64,000 nucleotides of DNA from Rhizobium sp. CFBP 8762 (GCF_014841565.1 NZ_JACYUD010000005.1:124001-188000), one strand, 5' to 3'; counted from the stretch's first letter, positions 10,890 through 21,088 are shown. The notes: generated by a model not told the origin, from the sequence alone. A program made the numbers and translations.

Positions 10890-10963
10890 CCATCTCCAGG
10901 GTAGTGAAATCGATCTCACCCAGAAATTGTATAAGAACATCCTTGTGCAAGGGTTAACGAAGG

Positions 10964-11587
10964 TCAGCTATGCGCAAAAATGTCCGTATCGTCCCAGCCG
11001 AGAAGGTCCAGCTTGCAGCGCGTGGGCAGAAATTCAAAACAGGCCTGAGCCAGTGCCAGCCGATCATCGCGCACAAGGCGCGCCATCAGCTTGGTCCGCA
11101 GCGCATGCAGGTGCAGTACATCGGACGCAGCGTATTCAAGTTGTGCCTGAGTCAGCGTCTCGGCTGCCCAGTCGGATGACTGCTGCTGCTTGGAAATGTC
11201 GACTTCCAGCATTTCCTTCAGGTTTTCCTTCAGACCATGGCGGTCGGTGTAGGTTCGGGTCAGGCGGGATGCGATCTTGGTGCAAAACACCGGTGTGGTG
11301 GTCACACCGAAGGTGTGAAACAGCACGGCAATATCGAAACGGCCGAAATGGAAGATTTTTTCCTGATCGTTGTCCAAAAGTGCCGCAAGATTGGGGGCCG
11401 TTGTCTGTCCGCGCGCAGTGCGTATGATATCGGCTGACCCATCGCCCGGTGACAGCTGCACAAGACACAAGCGGTCACGACGGGGGACGAGGCCGAGCGT
11501 TTCCGTGTCAATCGCAATGGCACCGGTGTAACGCGCAGCATCTGCGGTGGAAATGTCGCCTTCGTGAAGCCGGATTGTCGTTGCCAT
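10964..11587 (-). CDS. Short ribonuclease D-family 3'-5' exonuclease
   Basis: 207 residues, a stand-alone DEDDy exonuclease domain without the HRDC domain of full RNase D, as is common in rhizobia. Exo I is AIDTETLGL (Asp and Glu), exo II is HFGRFDIAVLF (Asp), and exo III is LEYAASDVLHLHAL (Tyr and Asp). It probably trims the 3' ends of structured RNAs such as tRNA precursors. The ATG at 11587 is the natural start. Divergent from the small secreted protein gene at 11694. Confidence 0.88.
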   Translation of the reverse strand: MATTIRLHEGDISTADAARYTGAIAIDTETLGLVPRRDRLCLVQLSPGDGSADIIRTARGQTTAPNLAALLDNDQEKIFHFGRFDIAVLFHTFGVTTTPVFCTKIASRLTRTYTDRHGLKENLKEMLEVDISKQQQSSDWAAETLTQAQLEYAASDVLHLHALRTKLMARLVRDDRLALAQACFEFLPTRCKLDLLGWDDTDIFAHS

Positions 11588-11693
11588 GAAACGTCCTCAA
11601 ATAATCGTGTCTTGCTTGCGCGCCCTATACAATATCAAGACCCCATGCGGTACTGATTTGCACAGGATCAGGCGTCATACAACAGGGGGCGAC

Positions 11694-12047
11694 ATGCACC
11701 ATCTTTTCCGTTTCGGTCTGGCGGCCCTGCTTGTGAGCCTTGGCGTCGCCCATGCGTATGCGCAGAAAGCTCCCGCGCCTCTTGATTTGCGGTCCGTTCA
11801 AAAAGAGGGCTACCGCGATCTCCCGGGCGTCAAGCCGCAGATCAGTGGAGAGCCGAAGGACAAGCCCGAGGCGAAACTGGAGTGCTCGCAGCGGTTGGCC
11901 GAGCGCCCCTTTGGCCGAAGCTGGCGCTATGACCGCTATGGTACGGCAACCGTGGTTTATAGTTGTACGGATGAAAACGGCATAACGTTTGAAAGTACGC
12001 ACCCGCGTCCATCAAACGAGCGGCAATTGCGCGGCCTGGGGTATTAG
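11694..12047 (+). CDS. Small secreted protein of unknown function
   Basis: 117 residues with a clear signal peptide (MHHLFRFGLAALLVSLGVAH, cleavage near AYAQ). The mature part has two cysteines (LECSQRL and YSCTDENG) that could form a disulfide. I chose the ATG at 11694, which has AGGGGG just before it, over the longer open frame from 11586. The stop codon lies inside the large palindrome at 12046-12085, which may serve as a terminator. No family recognised. Confidence 0.7.
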   Translation: MHHLFRFGLAALLVSLGVAHAYAQKAPAPLDLRSVQKEGYRDLPGVKPQISGEPKDKPEAKLECSQRLAERPFGRSWRYDRYGTATVVYSCTDENGITFESTHPRPSNERQLRGLGY

Positions 12048-12152
12048 AGCACTTCCGGCGAACACGTGTTCGCTGGAAGTGCTCTAATCTCTTGTTTTGT
12101 CGCATTGTCCATGCGTGAAAGTGATTCCACTTTCACTGGAAATGCTCTGGTA
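12046..12152 (+). repeat. Intergenic mosaic repeat, copy A (palindrome plus half-element)
   Basis: The first 40 bp (12046-12085) form an almost perfect palindrome beginning AGAGCACTTCC and ending GGAAGTGCTCT. It is followed by a block containing TTTTGTCGCATTGTCC, a small inverted repeat (GTGAAAGTG / CACTTTCAC) and GGAAATGCTCT. The same 105-bp arrangement occurs inverted at 25577-25684, and half-elements occur at 58739-58855 and 62341-62397. This matches the style of rhizobial intergenic mosaic elements (RIME). Confidence 0.85.
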
Positions 12153-12157
12153 CGCTG

Positions 12158-12195
12158 TTCGATCCTCGTTCCACTCCGGTCGGATTATGCGCTAA
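12158..12195 (+). repeat. Second short intergenic repeat, shared with 21676-21714
   Basis: The block reading TTCGATCCTCG, then CTCCGGTCGGATTATGC, recurs in inverse orientation at 21676-21714. It lies directly after repeat copy A, so the two repeat types are joined in a mosaic. Confidence 0.7.
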
Positions 12196-12300
12196 TCACC
12201 ACCCAACGGCCGTGAATCCCGTTGCGCTTTGGCGCATATGTGGTACATAGCGCGCGTCCGAACGGTCCGGCAGGGCATGCCGTGGCTGTTCTTTACGCTG

Positions 12301-12325
12301 GAAGTCATCCTCGTCAGATGACTTC
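12301..12325 (+). promoter_or_regulatory. Leader hairpin before rpmI, candidate ribosomal-protein control element
   Basis: A perfect 9-bp stem GAAGTCATC/GATGACTTC with a 7-base loop lies 12 bases before the GGAGAG ribosome-binding site of rpmI. It is not followed by a T-run, so it is not a terminator. Autoregulation of rpmI-rplT by L20 is known in other bacteria; a role here is inference. Confidence 0.4.
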
Positions 12326-12347
12326 AATAAAAACAATGGAGAGCAAA

Positions 12348-12551
12348 ATGCCCAAGATGAAGACGAAGTCGTCCGCTAAAAAGCGGTTCAAAATCACCGG
12401 TACCGGCAAGGTATTGGCTGCTGCTGCTGGCAAGCGCCACGGCATGATCAAGCGTTCCAACAAGTTCATTCGCGATGCCCGCGGCACCATGGTTCTGGCT
12501 GAGCCAGATGGTCGCAAGGTTATCAAGAATTACCTGCCTAACGGCCTGTAA
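12348..12551 (+). CDS. rpmI: 50S ribosomal protein L35
   Basis: 67 residues, [20 protein letters not shown] at the start and a basic core with [12 protein letters not shown], typical of bL35. I chose the ATG at 12348 with GGAGAG eight bases before it; the frame is open further upstream but is not conserved. It sits 39 bp before rplT in the standard order. infC, often upstream in other bacteria, is not present here. Confidence 0.96.
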   Translation: MPKMKTKSSAKKRFKITGTGKVLAAAAGKRHGMIKRSNKFIRDARGTMVLAEPDGRKVIKNYLPNGL

Positions 12552-12590
12552 GCCGCTTCGCATTTTGGATTGTTTTAAGGAGATCATGAC

Positions 12591-12995
12591 ATGGCACGTG
12601 TAAAAAGAGGCGTAGCTGCCCACGCCAAGCATAAAAAAGTTTTGAAGGCCGCTAAGGGCTTTTACGGTCGTCGCAAGAACACCATTCGCGCTGCAAAGGC
12701 TGCGGTGGATCGTTCGAAACAGTACGCTTATCGCGACCGCAAGAACAACAAGCGTAACTTCCGCGCTCTGTGGATTCAACGTATCAACGCTGCGGTGCGC
12801 GAATCTGGCCTGACCTATGGCCGCTTCATTGATGGCCTGACGAAGGCTGGCATTGTTGTGGACCGCAAGGTTCTGTCCGACATGGCAATCCATGAGCCTG
12901 CAGCATTCGGCGCACTGGTCGATGCTTCCAAGAAGGCGCTGGACTACCTCAAGGACACCGGCACTGCAAACGAGTTTGAAAGCGCTGTTCGTTAA
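12591..12995 (+). CDS. rplT: 50S ribosomal protein L20
   Basis: 134 residues, needed for early 50S assembly. The N-terminal [20 protein letters not shown] and the central [20 protein letters not shown] are bL20 signatures. A GGAG lies before the ATG at 12591. Co-transcribed with rpmI and followed by a terminator at 13029. Confidence 0.97.
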   Translation: MARVKRGVAAHAKHKKVLKAAKGFYGRRKNTIRAAKAAVDRSKQYAYRDRKNNKRNFRALWIQRINAAVRESGLTYGRFIDGLTKAGIVVDRKVLSDMAIHEPAAFGALVDASKKALDYLKDTGTANEFESAVR

Positions 12996-13028
12996 GCCAG
13001 CGTTTCCCACGAGTAAGATTGAATTGGG

Positions 13029-13059
13029 ACCCGCGCTGGCACAGCCTGCGCGGGTTTTT
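13029..13059 (+). terminator. Rho-independent terminator of rpmI-rplT
   Basis: Stem ACCCGCGC/GCGCGGGT with a short loop, followed directly by a T-run (GGGTTTTTC), 34 bp after the rplT stop. Confidence 0.9.
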
Positions 13060-13069
13060 CGTTTCAAAG

Positions 13070-13191
13070 CAGTTCGAGGAAAAGTGCGAAGCGGTTTTCC
13101 GCCCGACACTGCGTCAAACAAAAGCCAGAGCAGTTCGAGGAAAAGTGCGAAGCGGTTTTCCGTGCGGCACTGCGTCAAACACAAACCAGAG
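13070..13191 (+). repeat. Two tandem copies of a 61-bp repeat before pheS
   Basis: Two head-to-tail copies (13070-13130 and 13131-13191), each starting CAGTTCGAGGAAAAGTGCGA and ending near CCAGAG, with only a few differences. Each copy contains an inverted pair (GAAAAGTGCGAAGCGGTTTTC). A third partial copy may begin at CAAAGCAGTTCG. The block lies between the rplT terminator and pheS and could form large hairpins in the pheS leader. Confidence 0.9.
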
Positions 13192-13241
13192 CGTTTCTGT
13201 TGAAACTTGACATGCTTTGGAAGCCATCAGGGCAGGATACT

Positions 13242-14324
13242 ATGAGCGAACTTGAGACACTGGAAAGCACCCTGCTGGCCGAAATCGATGCGACGGCCGA
13301 TGAGGCCGCAATCGAGGCGGTGCGTGTTGCTGCGTTGGGAAAAAAGGGTTCGGTTTCCGAGCTATTGAAAACGCTGGGCGGCATGTCGCCGGAGGAGCGC
13401 CAGACCCGCGGTGCCGCGATCAACGCGCTGAAAACCCGTGTGACCGATGCCATCAGCGCGCGCAAGGCAGCGCTGAAAGAGGCGGCGATTGCCGAACGCC
13501 TGAAGCGCGAGACGCTCGACGTCAGTCTGCCGGTGCGCTCATCACCCACGGAGCGGGGTCGTATCCACCCGATCAGCCAGATCGTAGACGAAATCACCGC
13601 CATCTTCGGCGATATGGGTTTCGCCATTGCCGAAGGTCCGGATATAGAAACGGATTACTACAACTTCACGGCGCTGAATTTTCCGGATGGTCACCCGGCG
13701 CGTGAAATGCACGATACATTCTTTTTCAAGCCCGATGAGAATGGCGAGCGCAAGGTGCTGCGTACCCATACCTCGCCGGTGCAGGTGCGCACGATGGAAA
13801 ATCAGGAGCCGCCGATCCGCATCGTGATTCCGGGTAAAACCTACCGACAGGATTCGGATGCGACGCATTCGCCGATGTTTCATCAGGTCGAGGGTCTGGT
13901 GGTGGACAAGACGGCGAATGTTGCCAATCTGCGCTGGGTGCTGGAAGAATTCTGCAAGGCATTCTTCGAGGTATCATCCGTCACGATGCGGTTCCGGCCC
14001 TCTTTCTTCCCGTTCACCGAGCCATCCTTCGAGGTGGATATCCAGTGCGACCGGTCTGGTCCCATCGTCAAGTTTGGCGAAGGCCGCGATTGGATGGAAA
14101 TTCTGGGCTGTGGCATGGTGCACCCGAATGTGCTGCGCGCTGGCGGACTGGACCCGGATGTTTATCAGGGCTTTGCCTGGGGCATGGGTCTGGATCGCAT
14201 TGCCATGCTGAAATACGGAATGCCGGACCTACGGGATTTCTTCAACGCGGATGTGCGGTGGATGAGCCATTACGGCTTCCGTCCGCTGGATATGCCGACC
14301 TTGTTTTCCGGCTTGAGCCTTTAA
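13242..14324 (+). CDS. pheS: Phenylalanyl-tRNA synthetase alpha subunit
   Basis: Catalytic subunit of the alpha2-beta2 PheRS. 360 residues. An N-terminal coiled-coil tRNA-binding domain (residues 1-90) is followed by class II motifs: motif 1 around [19 protein letters not shown], motif 2 in [10 protein letters not shown] with [16 protein letters not shown], and motif 3 [14 protein letters not shown] near the C-terminus. I chose the ATG at 13242 ([10 protein letters not shown]) with a GGCAGGA ribosome-binding site. It is followed 12 bp later by pheT. Confidence 0.96.
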   Translation: MSELETLESTLLAEIDATADEAAIEAVRVAALGKKGSVSELLKTLGGMSPEERQTRGAAINALKTRVTDAISARKAALKEAAIAERLKRETLDVSLPVRSSPTERGRIHPISQIVDEITAIFGDMGFAIAEGPDIETDYYNFTALNFPDGHPAREMHDTFFFKPDENGERKVLRTHTSPVQVRTMENQEPPIRIVIPGKTYRQDSDATHSPMFHQVEGLVVDKTANVANLRWVLEEFCKAFFEVSSVTMRFRPSFFPFTEPSFEVDIQCDRSGPIVKFGEGRDWMEILGCGMVHPNVLRAGGLDPDVYQGFAWGMGLDRIAMLKYGMPDLRDFFNADVRWMSHYGFRPLDMPTLFSGLSL

Positions 14325-14336
14325 GGAGAGACGCCC

Positions 14337-16763
14337 ATGAAATTCACACTCTCCTGGTTGAAAGAGCATCTGGATACCGATGCCAGCCTGAATGAAATCT
14401 GCGAGCGCCTGACGAGCATCGGTCTGGAAGTTGAAGACGTTGACGACCGTGCTTCATTCAAGCCGTTCGTAATCGCAAAAATTCTGACGGCGGAGAAGCA
14501 CCCGGATGCTGACAAGCTGAAAGTGCTTTCCGTTGATACCGGCGTGGGCAAGCCTGTGCAGGTGGTCTGTGGCGCGCCCAACGCGCGGGCGGGGCTGATT
14601 GGCGCGTTTGCAGCGCCCGGAACCTATGTGCCGGGGATTGATGTGACGCTGTCCGTCGGCAAGATCCGCGGCGTGGAAAGCCACGGCATGATGTGCTCCG
14701 AGCGTGAGCTGCAAATGTCAGACAACCATGAAGGCATTATTGAGTTGCCGGAAACGGCAGAGGTGGGGACGAGCTTTGCCGCCTATGCCGGGCTGGACGA
14801 TCCGCTGATCGAAATCAACCTGACGCCCAATCGCCCGGATTGCACCAGCGTCTATGGTATTGCGCGTGATCTCGCGGCGTCGGGCCTCGGCACGTTGAAG
14901 CGTTTGGACGAACCAGCGATCAAGGTGGACGGCGAAACGCCGGTCAAGGTCCAGCTTGAACTCGGCGATGCGCCGGAGCTCTGCCCCGGTTTCGCATTGC
15001 GTCTGGTTCGCGGCGTCAAGAACGGTCCAAGCCCAGAATGGTTGCAGAAACGGCTCTTGTCGATTGGTTTGCGTCCCATCAATGCGCTGGTGGATATCAC
15101 CAATTACATGACGTTCGATCAGGGCCGTCCGCTCCACGTGTTCGATGCGGCCAAGGTCAGCGGCAACCTCACAGTGCGGCGCGCCGAGGGCGGCGAAACC
15201 GTTCTGGCGTTGGATGGACGGACCTACACGCTGTCCCCGGCCAATGTCGTCATCTCGGATGACAATGGCGTCGAGTCGATTGCTGGTGTCATGGGCGGGG
15301 AAGCATCGGGGTGCGATGAGAACACGACGGACGTGCTGATCGAATCGGCTCTCTGGGATCCGTTGAATATCGCGAAGACAGGCCGAGCCCTTGGCATCAT
15401 CACCGATGCACGCTACCGGTTTGAGCGCGGTGTCGACCCGGAAACGATGGTGTCCGGTCTGGAGCGGGCAACACAGCTTGTGCTGGATCTGTGCGGTGGC
15501 GTTGCTGCGGCTGTGAATGTGGTCGGCTACCAAAAGCCCGAGGCCAAGCGCATTGCCTTTCCCCTCTCGGAAGTTAAACGCCTGACCGGTATTGACGTCT
15601 CGGATAGCGACAGCATCGAAATCCTGAACAGGCTGGGCTTTGCAGTCGAGGGTTCAGCGCCTGAGCTTCAGGTGTCCGTGCCATCCTGGCGTCCGGATGT
15701 GGATGGCAAGGCCGATCTGGTGGAAGAAGTGCTGCGCATTCATGGTGTTGATAAGGTTGCACCGCAACCCTTGGAACGGCAGGCTTCGGTCAATAGCCGG
15801 ATTCTGACAACCATCCAGATACGCACCCGTCAGGCAAAGCGTGCCTTGGCGGCGCGTGGCATGATGGAAGCGGTAACATGGTCCTTTATTGCCAAGCCGC
15901 ATGCCGAACTCTTCGGCGGCGGCGCAGAAAGCCTGTCTCTCGCAAATCCGATTGCGGCTGACATGTCGGATATGCGGCCCTCGCTGCTGCCGGGCCTGTT
16001 GCTGGCAGTGCAACGCAATGCTGACAGGGGCATTGGCGATGTCGCAATTTTTGAAGTGTCGGGCACCTATGACAATGACAGGCCGGAAGGCCAGCGCCGG
16101 GTTGCGGGCGGCGTGCGCCGTGGAACGGCGACACTGGCCGGTGCCGGTCGCCTCTGGTCCAATGCGGCCAAGGGCGGTGGCAAGCCAGTGGATGTGTACG
16201 ATGCGAAGGCTGACGCCATCGCCGTTCTGGAAGCCTGCGGCGTGCCGATGAGCAATGTTCAGTTCGAGCAGGGTGGGCCAAGCTGGTATCATCCCGGTCG
16301 TTCCGGCACCATCAAAATGGGCCCGAAAATCGTACTTGGGTCTTTTGGCGAGTTTCACCCCCGCACGCTGGAAGCGCTGGATGTATCTGGTGCGCTGGCC
16401 GGATTTGAAATCTATCTGGATGCCATGTCCGAGCCGAAGAAAAAGGCCACGAAAACCAAGCCTGCATTGGAACTGTCACCGTTTCAGGCCGTGAAGCGGG
16501 ACTTTGCTTTCATTGTGGACTCCACCGTGGAAGCTGGTGCGGTGTTGAAGGCTGCAGCGAGTGCAGACCGGAAACTAGTAACGGGCGTCAGCGTCTTTGA
16601 TGTCTTTGAAGGTGCCTCGCTCAGTGAGGGCAGGAAGTCGATTGCCATCGAGGTTGTCATTCAGCCTGTGGAGCGCACCTTGACGGACGAAGATTTCGAA
16701 GCGCTGACGGCGAAGATTATCGCCAATGTAACGAAATCGACGGGTGGTACGCTTCGCGCATGA
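14337..16763 (+). CDS. pheT: Phenylalanyl-tRNA synthetase beta subunit
   Basis: 808 residues. The domain order is as in the family: an N-terminal EMAP/OB tRNA-binding part ([15 protein letters not shown] and [11 protein letters not shown], residues 40-90), a B3/4 editing domain, a B5 domain, a catalytic-like core ([13 protein letters not shown]) and a C-terminal FDX-ACB domain ([15 protein letters not shown] onward). An AAGGAG lies eight bases before the ATG. Operon partner of pheS. Confidence 0.97.
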   Translation: MKFTLSWLKEHLDTDASLNEICERLTSIGLEVEDVDDRASFKPFVIAKILTAEKHPDADKLKVLSVDTGVGKPVQVVCGAPNARAGLIGAFAAPGTYVPGIDVTLSVGKIRGVESHGMMCSERELQMSDNHEGIIELPETAEVGTSFAAYAGLDDPLIEINLTPNRPDCTSVYGIARDLAASGLGTLKRLDEPAIKVDGETPVKVQLELGDAPELCPGFALRLVRGVKNGPSPEWLQKRLLSIGLRPINALVDITNYMTFDQGRPLHVFDAAKVSGNLTVRRAEGGETVLALDGRTYTLSPANVVISDDNGVESIAGVMGGEASGCDENTTDVLIESALWDPLNIAKTGRALGIITDARYRFERGVDPETMVSGLERATQLVLDLCGGVAAAVNVVGYQKPEAKRIAFPLSEVKRLTGIDVSDSDSIEILNRLGFAVEGSAPELQVSVPSWRPDVDGKADLVEEVLRIHGVDKVAPQPLERQASVNSRILTTIQIRTRQAKRALAARGMMEAVTWSFIAKPHAELFGGGAESLSLANPIAADMSDMRPSLLPGLLLAVQRNADRGIGDVAIFEVSGTYDNDRPEGQRRVAGGVRRGTATLAGAGRLWSNAAKGGGKPVDVYDAKADAIAVLEACGVPMSNVQFEQGGPSWYHPGRSGTIKMGPKIVLGSFGEFHPRTLEALDVSGALAGFEIYLDAMSEPKKKATKTKPALELSPFQAVKRDFAFIVDSTVEAGAVLKAAASADRKLVTGVSVFDVFEGASLSEGRKSIAIEVVIQPVERTLTDEDFEALTAKIIANVTKSTGGTLRA

Positions 16764-16818
16764 AGCATAAGGGTAGGGGTAGTTTTTGCCCCTGCCCAAC
16801 TTCATACCGGTGCCATTT

Positions 16819-17877
16819 TCAGTCAACCGATACGCTTAGACCCCTGGCGAACGCGTTGCCGATCAGATCAATCAATTGCCGATGAATCTCGTTGCGTGAG
16901 CGTGTGCCGCCATCGGTACAAATAGGCTCGCCAACTTGCGCTTCTGAATGATGAAACGTGCCAGGTTTACATTCACCAAACATGCTGTAATGGCTTGCGT
17001 CTTCAATCGTTATATATCTTGCGTTCGGAATTGCCTTCGCGATATCGGACGCCTGAGCGGTGATCGGGATTGTTTCTTGTCTGCCAAGATTGACGAGCGT
17101 GACCGGTATCGAAATTTGGGTTAAACTCTTCAAGTTGAAGAGATCGGCAGGTGCAGGATCTATTGCCATGGCAAAACGAATGCGTTTATCCACGTTATTG
17201 CGGTCGGCAGCTCGAAGGTCCATTGTTTGGAGGTCGACACCGCTCTGGCGAACCCATCCACATAGCGACTGGTTTAAGGCGTCTGTATCGCAATAATGAG
17301 CCAAGCGTTCTGACTCCAAACGAGCACCAGCAACGGCCAATGCGGTGTTACCTCCCATTGATAGACCGAGTATACCGATTTGATTGTAGCTGATGACGCT
17401 GTCAAAAAGTCTGTCTGTCTGCAGACTGTTCAGTGTCTCGGTGATATCACGGGGCCTTAGCCACAGCTTCATTGTTTCAGAGGCTGATTTCTTAAGCCCT
17501 GTGTTTCCCTGATGTGTGGGCGCCGCCACGATAAACCCTTTCTTTGCCAAGGGCGCCGCGATCCAACTCAATGAATGAGCGTTTCCTGCTAGACCAGCGC
17601 CATGGGAAAGTAATACCAAAGGGTGTTTCCTGTCAGAGAACCGGGCATCTTGAACGGACGATGTACCTGAAAAAAATGCAGTATCTCCAAGCGTAACCGA
17701 TACCCCTCCTGACTTCGCGGGATACCATATCGTGATGTCGAGTGGCGTACCTCGTTCTTTGGATAAAGCTTGAATTTGGCGGACACCAACCGTTTCACCG
17801 GCATTCGCAGTTATTTGCATCATTCCAAATAAAATGGTGATGGCGTAAAGGGCGCTCACTCTCAGTTTGCGATACAT
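16819..17877 (-). CDS. Secreted alpha/beta hydrolase (predicted dienelactone-hydrolase type)
   Basis: 352 residues with an N-terminal signal segment ending near ANAGETV. The oxyanion region is LVLLSHGAGLAGNAHSLSW, the nucleophile elbow is GILGLSMGGNT (Ser about residue 170), and the catalytic His is likely in ASHYSMFGE. This matches the COG4188 group of predicted periplasmic hydrolases; the substrate is unknown. I chose the ATG at 17877 because AGGAG is six bases away; the ATG at 17883 is too close to it. Codon use is less biased than in the neighbouring housekeeping genes, so recent acquisition is possible. Confidence 0.75.
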   Translation of the reverse strand: MYRKLRVSALYAITILFGMMQITANAGETVGVRQIQALSKERGTPLDITIWYPAKSGGVSVTLGDTAFFSGTSSVQDARFSDRKHPLVLLSHGAGLAGNAHSLSWIAAPLAKKGFIVAAPTHQGNTGLKKSASETMKLWLRPRDITETLNSLQTDRLFDSVISYNQIGILGLSMGGNTALAVAGARLESERLAHYCDTDALNQSLCGWVRQSGVDLQTMDLRAADRNNVDKRIRFAMAIDPAPADLFNLKSLTQISIPVTLVNLGRQETIPITAQASDIAKAIPNARYITIEDASHYSMFGECKPGTFHHSEAQVGEPICTDGGTRSRNEIHRQLIDLIGNAFARGLSVSVD

Positions 17878-17953
17878 ATTCATCTCCTGTGTTAAAGCAG
17901 TCCGCTCATGAGGTGAATGGACTGCGTTAACATGTGAGGAGGATGTCCAATCG

Positions 17954-17977
17954 CGACCTTAATCGTGATAAAGGTCG
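17954..17977. other. Inverted repeat between two minus-strand genes
   Basis: Arms CGACCTT and AAGGTCG around a 10-base loop, 41 bp after the stop of the aldo/keto reductase gene on the minus strand. It could be a weak terminator, but no T-run follows. Confidence 0.3.
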
Positions 17978-18018
17978 TTCTTGATCACACGTCTGAGCGT
18001 GTTAACTCTGTGGTGTCC

Positions 18019-18978
18019 TTAATAATCACTGGCCTTAGTCAGCAAAGCCATCGCCTCGTCACTCAGTTTCAGCGAGGCGGATTTTGTGAGGCTCTCCAGT
18101 TGCGCCAGACTTGTCGCGCTGGCGATGGGTGCTGTCACCCCGTTGCGGGCCATGATCCATGCTAAAGCAATCTCTGCGGGTTTGGCGCCGGTTTCATTTG
18201 CCACCGTGTCGAGGGCATCGAGAATTTTTGTGCCGCGTTCATTCATGTACTTTTTGACGGCATCACCACGATTGGACCCTTCCAGATCCTTTTGGGTGCG
18301 GTACTTGCCGGACAGAAAGCCGGAGGCCAGACTGAAATAGGTGATCACACCCATTTCTTCCTGTCGGCAGAGCGCTGCCAGCGGACCATCAAAGCTTTTG
18401 CGATCGTGAAGATTGTATTCCGGCTGCAAAACGCCGTAACGCGGAACGCCAGCTTTCTTGGCCGTCTCGATTGAGGCAGCGAGCTGATCCTCGTCCAGAT
18501 TGGATGCGCCGATAGCGCGAATTTTGCCCTGCTTCAAAAGAGTATCATAGGCACCCAGCGTCTCTTCATAGGGCGTTTCAGGGTCAGGCCAGTGCGACAG
18601 GTAGAGGTCTATTTGGTCAGTCTGCAAGCGCCGAAGGGAGTCGTCCACCGCCGTCGCAATCCATCTAGGGGAAAGACCCTTTTTGCCGTCGCCCATATCG
18701 GAGCCGACCTTGGTGATGATCACCACCTTGTCGCGCATGGAGGGCTTGCTCTTCAGCCATTTGCCGATGATCGTTTCGGATTCACCCCCGCTATTGCCCG
18801 GCGCCCAGGATGAATACACATCGGCGGTATCGATGGCGTTAAAGCCAGCATCCGTGAAGCCGTCGAGCAGTTCGAACGAGGTTTTTTCATCCGCTGTCCA
18901 GCCAAACACGTTGCCGCCAAATACCAGCGGGGCGATCTCAAGTCCGGTTCGTCCAAGCGCACGCTTTTCCATAATCAT
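18019..18978 (-). CDS. Aldo/keto reductase
   Basis: 319 residues, an NADPH-dependent TIM-barrel oxidoreductase. Seen: MEKRALGRTGLEIAPLVFG at the N-terminus, FNAIDTADVYSSWAPGNSGG with the catalytic Asp and Tyr, KVVIITKVGS with the catalytic Lys, LYLSHWPDP with the His, and ASATSLAQLESL as the cofactor-phosphate region. The start is at 18978 or 18972; AGGAAG fits both roughly. Divergent from the Gfo/Idh/MocA gene, so the pair may share control. The natural substrate cannot be inferred. Confidence 0.88.
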   Translation of the reverse strand: MIMEKRALGRTGLEIAPLVFGGNVFGWTADEKTSFELLDGFTDAGFNAIDTADVYSSWAPGNSGGESETIIGKWLKSKPSMRDKVVIITKVGSDMGDGKKGLSPRWIATAVDDSLRRLQTDQIDLYLSHWPDPETPYEETLGAYDTLLKQGKIRAIGASNLDEDQLAASIETAKKAGVPRYGVLQPEYNLHDRKSFDGPLAALCRQEEMGVITYFSLASGFLSGKYRTQKDLEGSNRGDAVKKYMNERGTKILDALDTVANETGAKPAEIALAWIMARNGVTAPIASATSLAQLESLTKSASLKLSDEAMALLTKASDY

Positions 18979-19110
18979 GTCTTCCTGTTTCACCCGATAG
19001 GAGCAACATAGTCGCTCGGCAAGCAATGGAAACCGGTTCACGGTGTTTTTACCGCCTTGCTTTCTCACAGTGAGACGACATAGGCTCATGCGAACAAAAG
19101 GGAGATGAGC

Positions 19111-20094
19111 ATGCTGCGCTGGGGCGTTTTATCGACAGCAAAAATCGGGCGGGACAATGTGCTGCCTGCCATTCAGGATGCAGAAGGCTCTGTGCTCACA
19201 GCGGTGTCCAGCCGCTCAACCACCAGTGCGCAAGAGTTGGCAGAGCGTTTTGGCGCGCCACACGCGTTTGGCTCCTATGAAGAGATGCTGGCGTCGGATA
19301 CCATTGATGCGGTCTACATTCCGCTTCCCACATCGCACCATGTGGAATGGTCTATCAAAGCGGCGGATGCTGGCAAGCATGTGTTGTGCGAAAAGCCGAT
19401 TGCGCTTGAGGCAAGCGCGTTTGAAAGCCTGATTGCCGCCAGAGACCGCAACGGCGTGGTGGTGAGCGAGGCCTTTATGGTGACCTACAGCCCTGTCTGG
19501 ATGAAGGTGCGAGACCTGCTGGCGGCAGGGGCCATCGGCCGGTTGCGCCATGTGCAGGGGGCATTCAGCTACTTCAACCGCGACCCGGGCAATATGCGTA
19601 ATCAGGTCTCACTGGGCGGTGGTGGCCTGCCGGATATCGGCGTTTACCCCACGGTCACAACGCGCTTTGCCACCGGGGCCGAACCTCTGCGGGTGCAAGC
19701 GACGGTTGATCGCGACCCGGAGTTCGGCACGGACAGCTACGCCAGCGTGCGTGCGGATTTCGGTGCGTTCGAATTGAGTTTTTACATCTCCACGCAGTTG
19801 GCGCAGCGTCAGGTCATGGTGTTTCATGGCGATGAGGGCGTGATCGAAGTGAAATCGCCCTTCAATGCCAATCGCTATGGCGCCGAGGAGGTGGAACTCA
19901 GCAACCAGAGCCATGGGCAATCCACCGTGTTCCGCTTTCCCGACAGCCGCCAGTACAAGCGGCAGATCGAAGCGTTTTCAAAAGCGGTGGCGGGTGAGGG
20001 AACAGTATATTCGTTGGAGCAGTCACGCAGCAATCAGGCGTTCATCGACGCGATTTACCGCGCCGGTGAAGCCGATGGCTGGGTAGAAGTTTAG
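19111..20094 (+). CDS. Gfo/Idh/MocA-family NAD(P)-dependent oxidoreductase
   Basis: 327 residues. The Rossmann N-terminus reads [20 protein letters not shown], a variant of the usual GxGxxG, followed by [12 protein letters not shown] and the family signature [11 protein letters not shown] near residue 90. The C-terminal half is the alpha/beta substrate-binding domain ([13 protein letters not shown]). I chose the ATG at 19111, as GGAG is six bases before it and abuts the alternative ATG at 19105. Divergent from the aldo/keto reductase; 3' end overlaps mbfA by four bases. Probably a sugar dehydrogenase. Confidence 0.88.
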   Translation: MLRWGVLSTAKIGRDNVLPAIQDAEGSVLTAVSSRSTTSAQELAERFGAPHAFGSYEEMLASDTIDAVYIPLPTSHHVEWSIKAADAGKHVLCEKPIALEASAFESLIAARDRNGVVVSEAFMVTYSPVWMKVRDLLAAGAIGRLRHVQGAFSYFNRDPGNMRNQVSLGGGGLPDIGVYPTVTTRFATGAEPLRVQATVDRDPEFGTDSYASVRADFGAFELSFYISTQLAQRQVMVFHGDEGVIEVKSPFNANRYGAEEVELSNQSHGQSTVFRFPDSRQYKRQIEAFSKAVAGEGTVYSLEQSRSNQAFIDAIYRAGEADGWVEV

Positions 20095-21074
20095 GCGTTG
20101 CCGATCAGAATACCCGCCGCCAGCACCATGCTGCCGCCGAGCACCACCTGAAAAGCGGCCCGCAGGAACGGCGTATCCATGTATTTCTTCTGAATGAAGG
20201 CGATGGCCCAGAGTTCCACGAACACCACGGCGATGGCGAGTGCGGTTGCCGTCCAGAAATGCGGAATGAGATAGGGCAGCGCATGGCCAAGGCCGCCAAG
20301 CGCTGTCATAATGCCGGATGCTAATCCGCGCTTGATGGGTGAGCCACGACCCGACAGCTTGCCATCATCATGGGCCGCTTCGGTAAAGCCCATGGAAATA
20401 CCGGCCCCGACGGACGCGGACAGGCCGATGAGGAAGGTCTGCCAGGTATCCTGCGTCGCAAAAGCGGCGGCGAAGATGGGTGCGAGTGTGGAGACGGAGC
20501 CATCCATCAGGCCTGCCAATCCCGGCTGAACATAGGTCAGCAAAAACTGGCGTTTGGAGGTTTCGTTCTCGTCTTCCTTCACATCATCCGGCAGGTGCTT
20601 TTCGCCCAAGCGATGGGCGAGGGACTCGTGACCTTTTTCGGCAATAGCAAGATCACCCAGCAGCTTGCGTGTGGCGGCGTCGGTCGCGCGCGTCTGCGCC
20701 TCCTGATAAAAACGATAGGCGGATTCTTCCATCGCTTCGGCCTGTTCGCGCGCCTTTTCGACCGAAAGCTGGCCGATCAACCAGTCTGGCTTGCGCTCGG
20801 GAAATTCACGCACGTGCTCACGGCGGATGAGGGGGATACGGGAGCCGAAGCGCGCCACATGCATGTCGATCAACGCCTGGCGGTGGTGGCTTTCCTCCTC
20901 CGCCATATCCTCAAAGACCATCGCGGAGTGCGGATAATGTTCGCGCAGCGCATCGGCATAGGCCAGATAGATACGACCATCGTCCTCTTCGGACGATATG
21001 GCGAGCGCGAGAATCTCCTGCTCGCTCAAGGACTGGAATGACCGCTTCGGGCCGCGGAAAATTCTGGGCAACAT
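20091..21074 (-). CDS. mbfA: Membrane-bound ferritin-like iron exporter MbfA
   Basis: 327 residues with two domains. The N-terminal half (residues about 15-165) is ferritin/rubrerythrin-like, with metal-ligand patterns [12 protein letters not shown] and MEESAYRFY. The C-terminal half (from about 180) is a VIT1/CCC1-like membrane domain with the motif [16 protein letters not shown] and several spans. This fusion is the MbfA family, known in Agrobacterium and Bradyrhizobium to export iron under excess iron and acid stress. An Irr-type palindrome at 21089-21107 lies directly upstream, which fits its known control by Irr. Confidence 0.9.
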   Translation of the reverse strand: MLPRIFRGPKRSFQSLSEQEILALAISSEEDDGRIYLAYADALREHYPHSAMVFEDMAEEESHHRQALIDMHVARFGSRIPLIRREHVREFPERKPDWLIGQLSVEKAREQAEAMEESAYRFYQEAQTRATDAATRKLLGDLAIAEKGHESLAHRLGEKHLPDDVKEDENETSKRQFLLTYVQPGLAGLMDGSVSTLAPIFAAAFATQDTWQTFLIGLSASVGAGISMGFTEAAHDDGKLSGRGSPIKRGLASGIMTALGGLGHALPYLIPHFWTATALAIAVVFVELWAIAFIQKKYMDTPFLRAAFQVVLGGSMVLAAGILIGNA

Positions 21075-21088
21075 CGGATAGAAACCTT

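Noticed and set aside
16774-16798. GGGTAGGGG/CCCCTGCCC hairpin after pheT
   Set aside because: Looks like a terminator stem, but no T-run follows on the plus strand, so it is not called.
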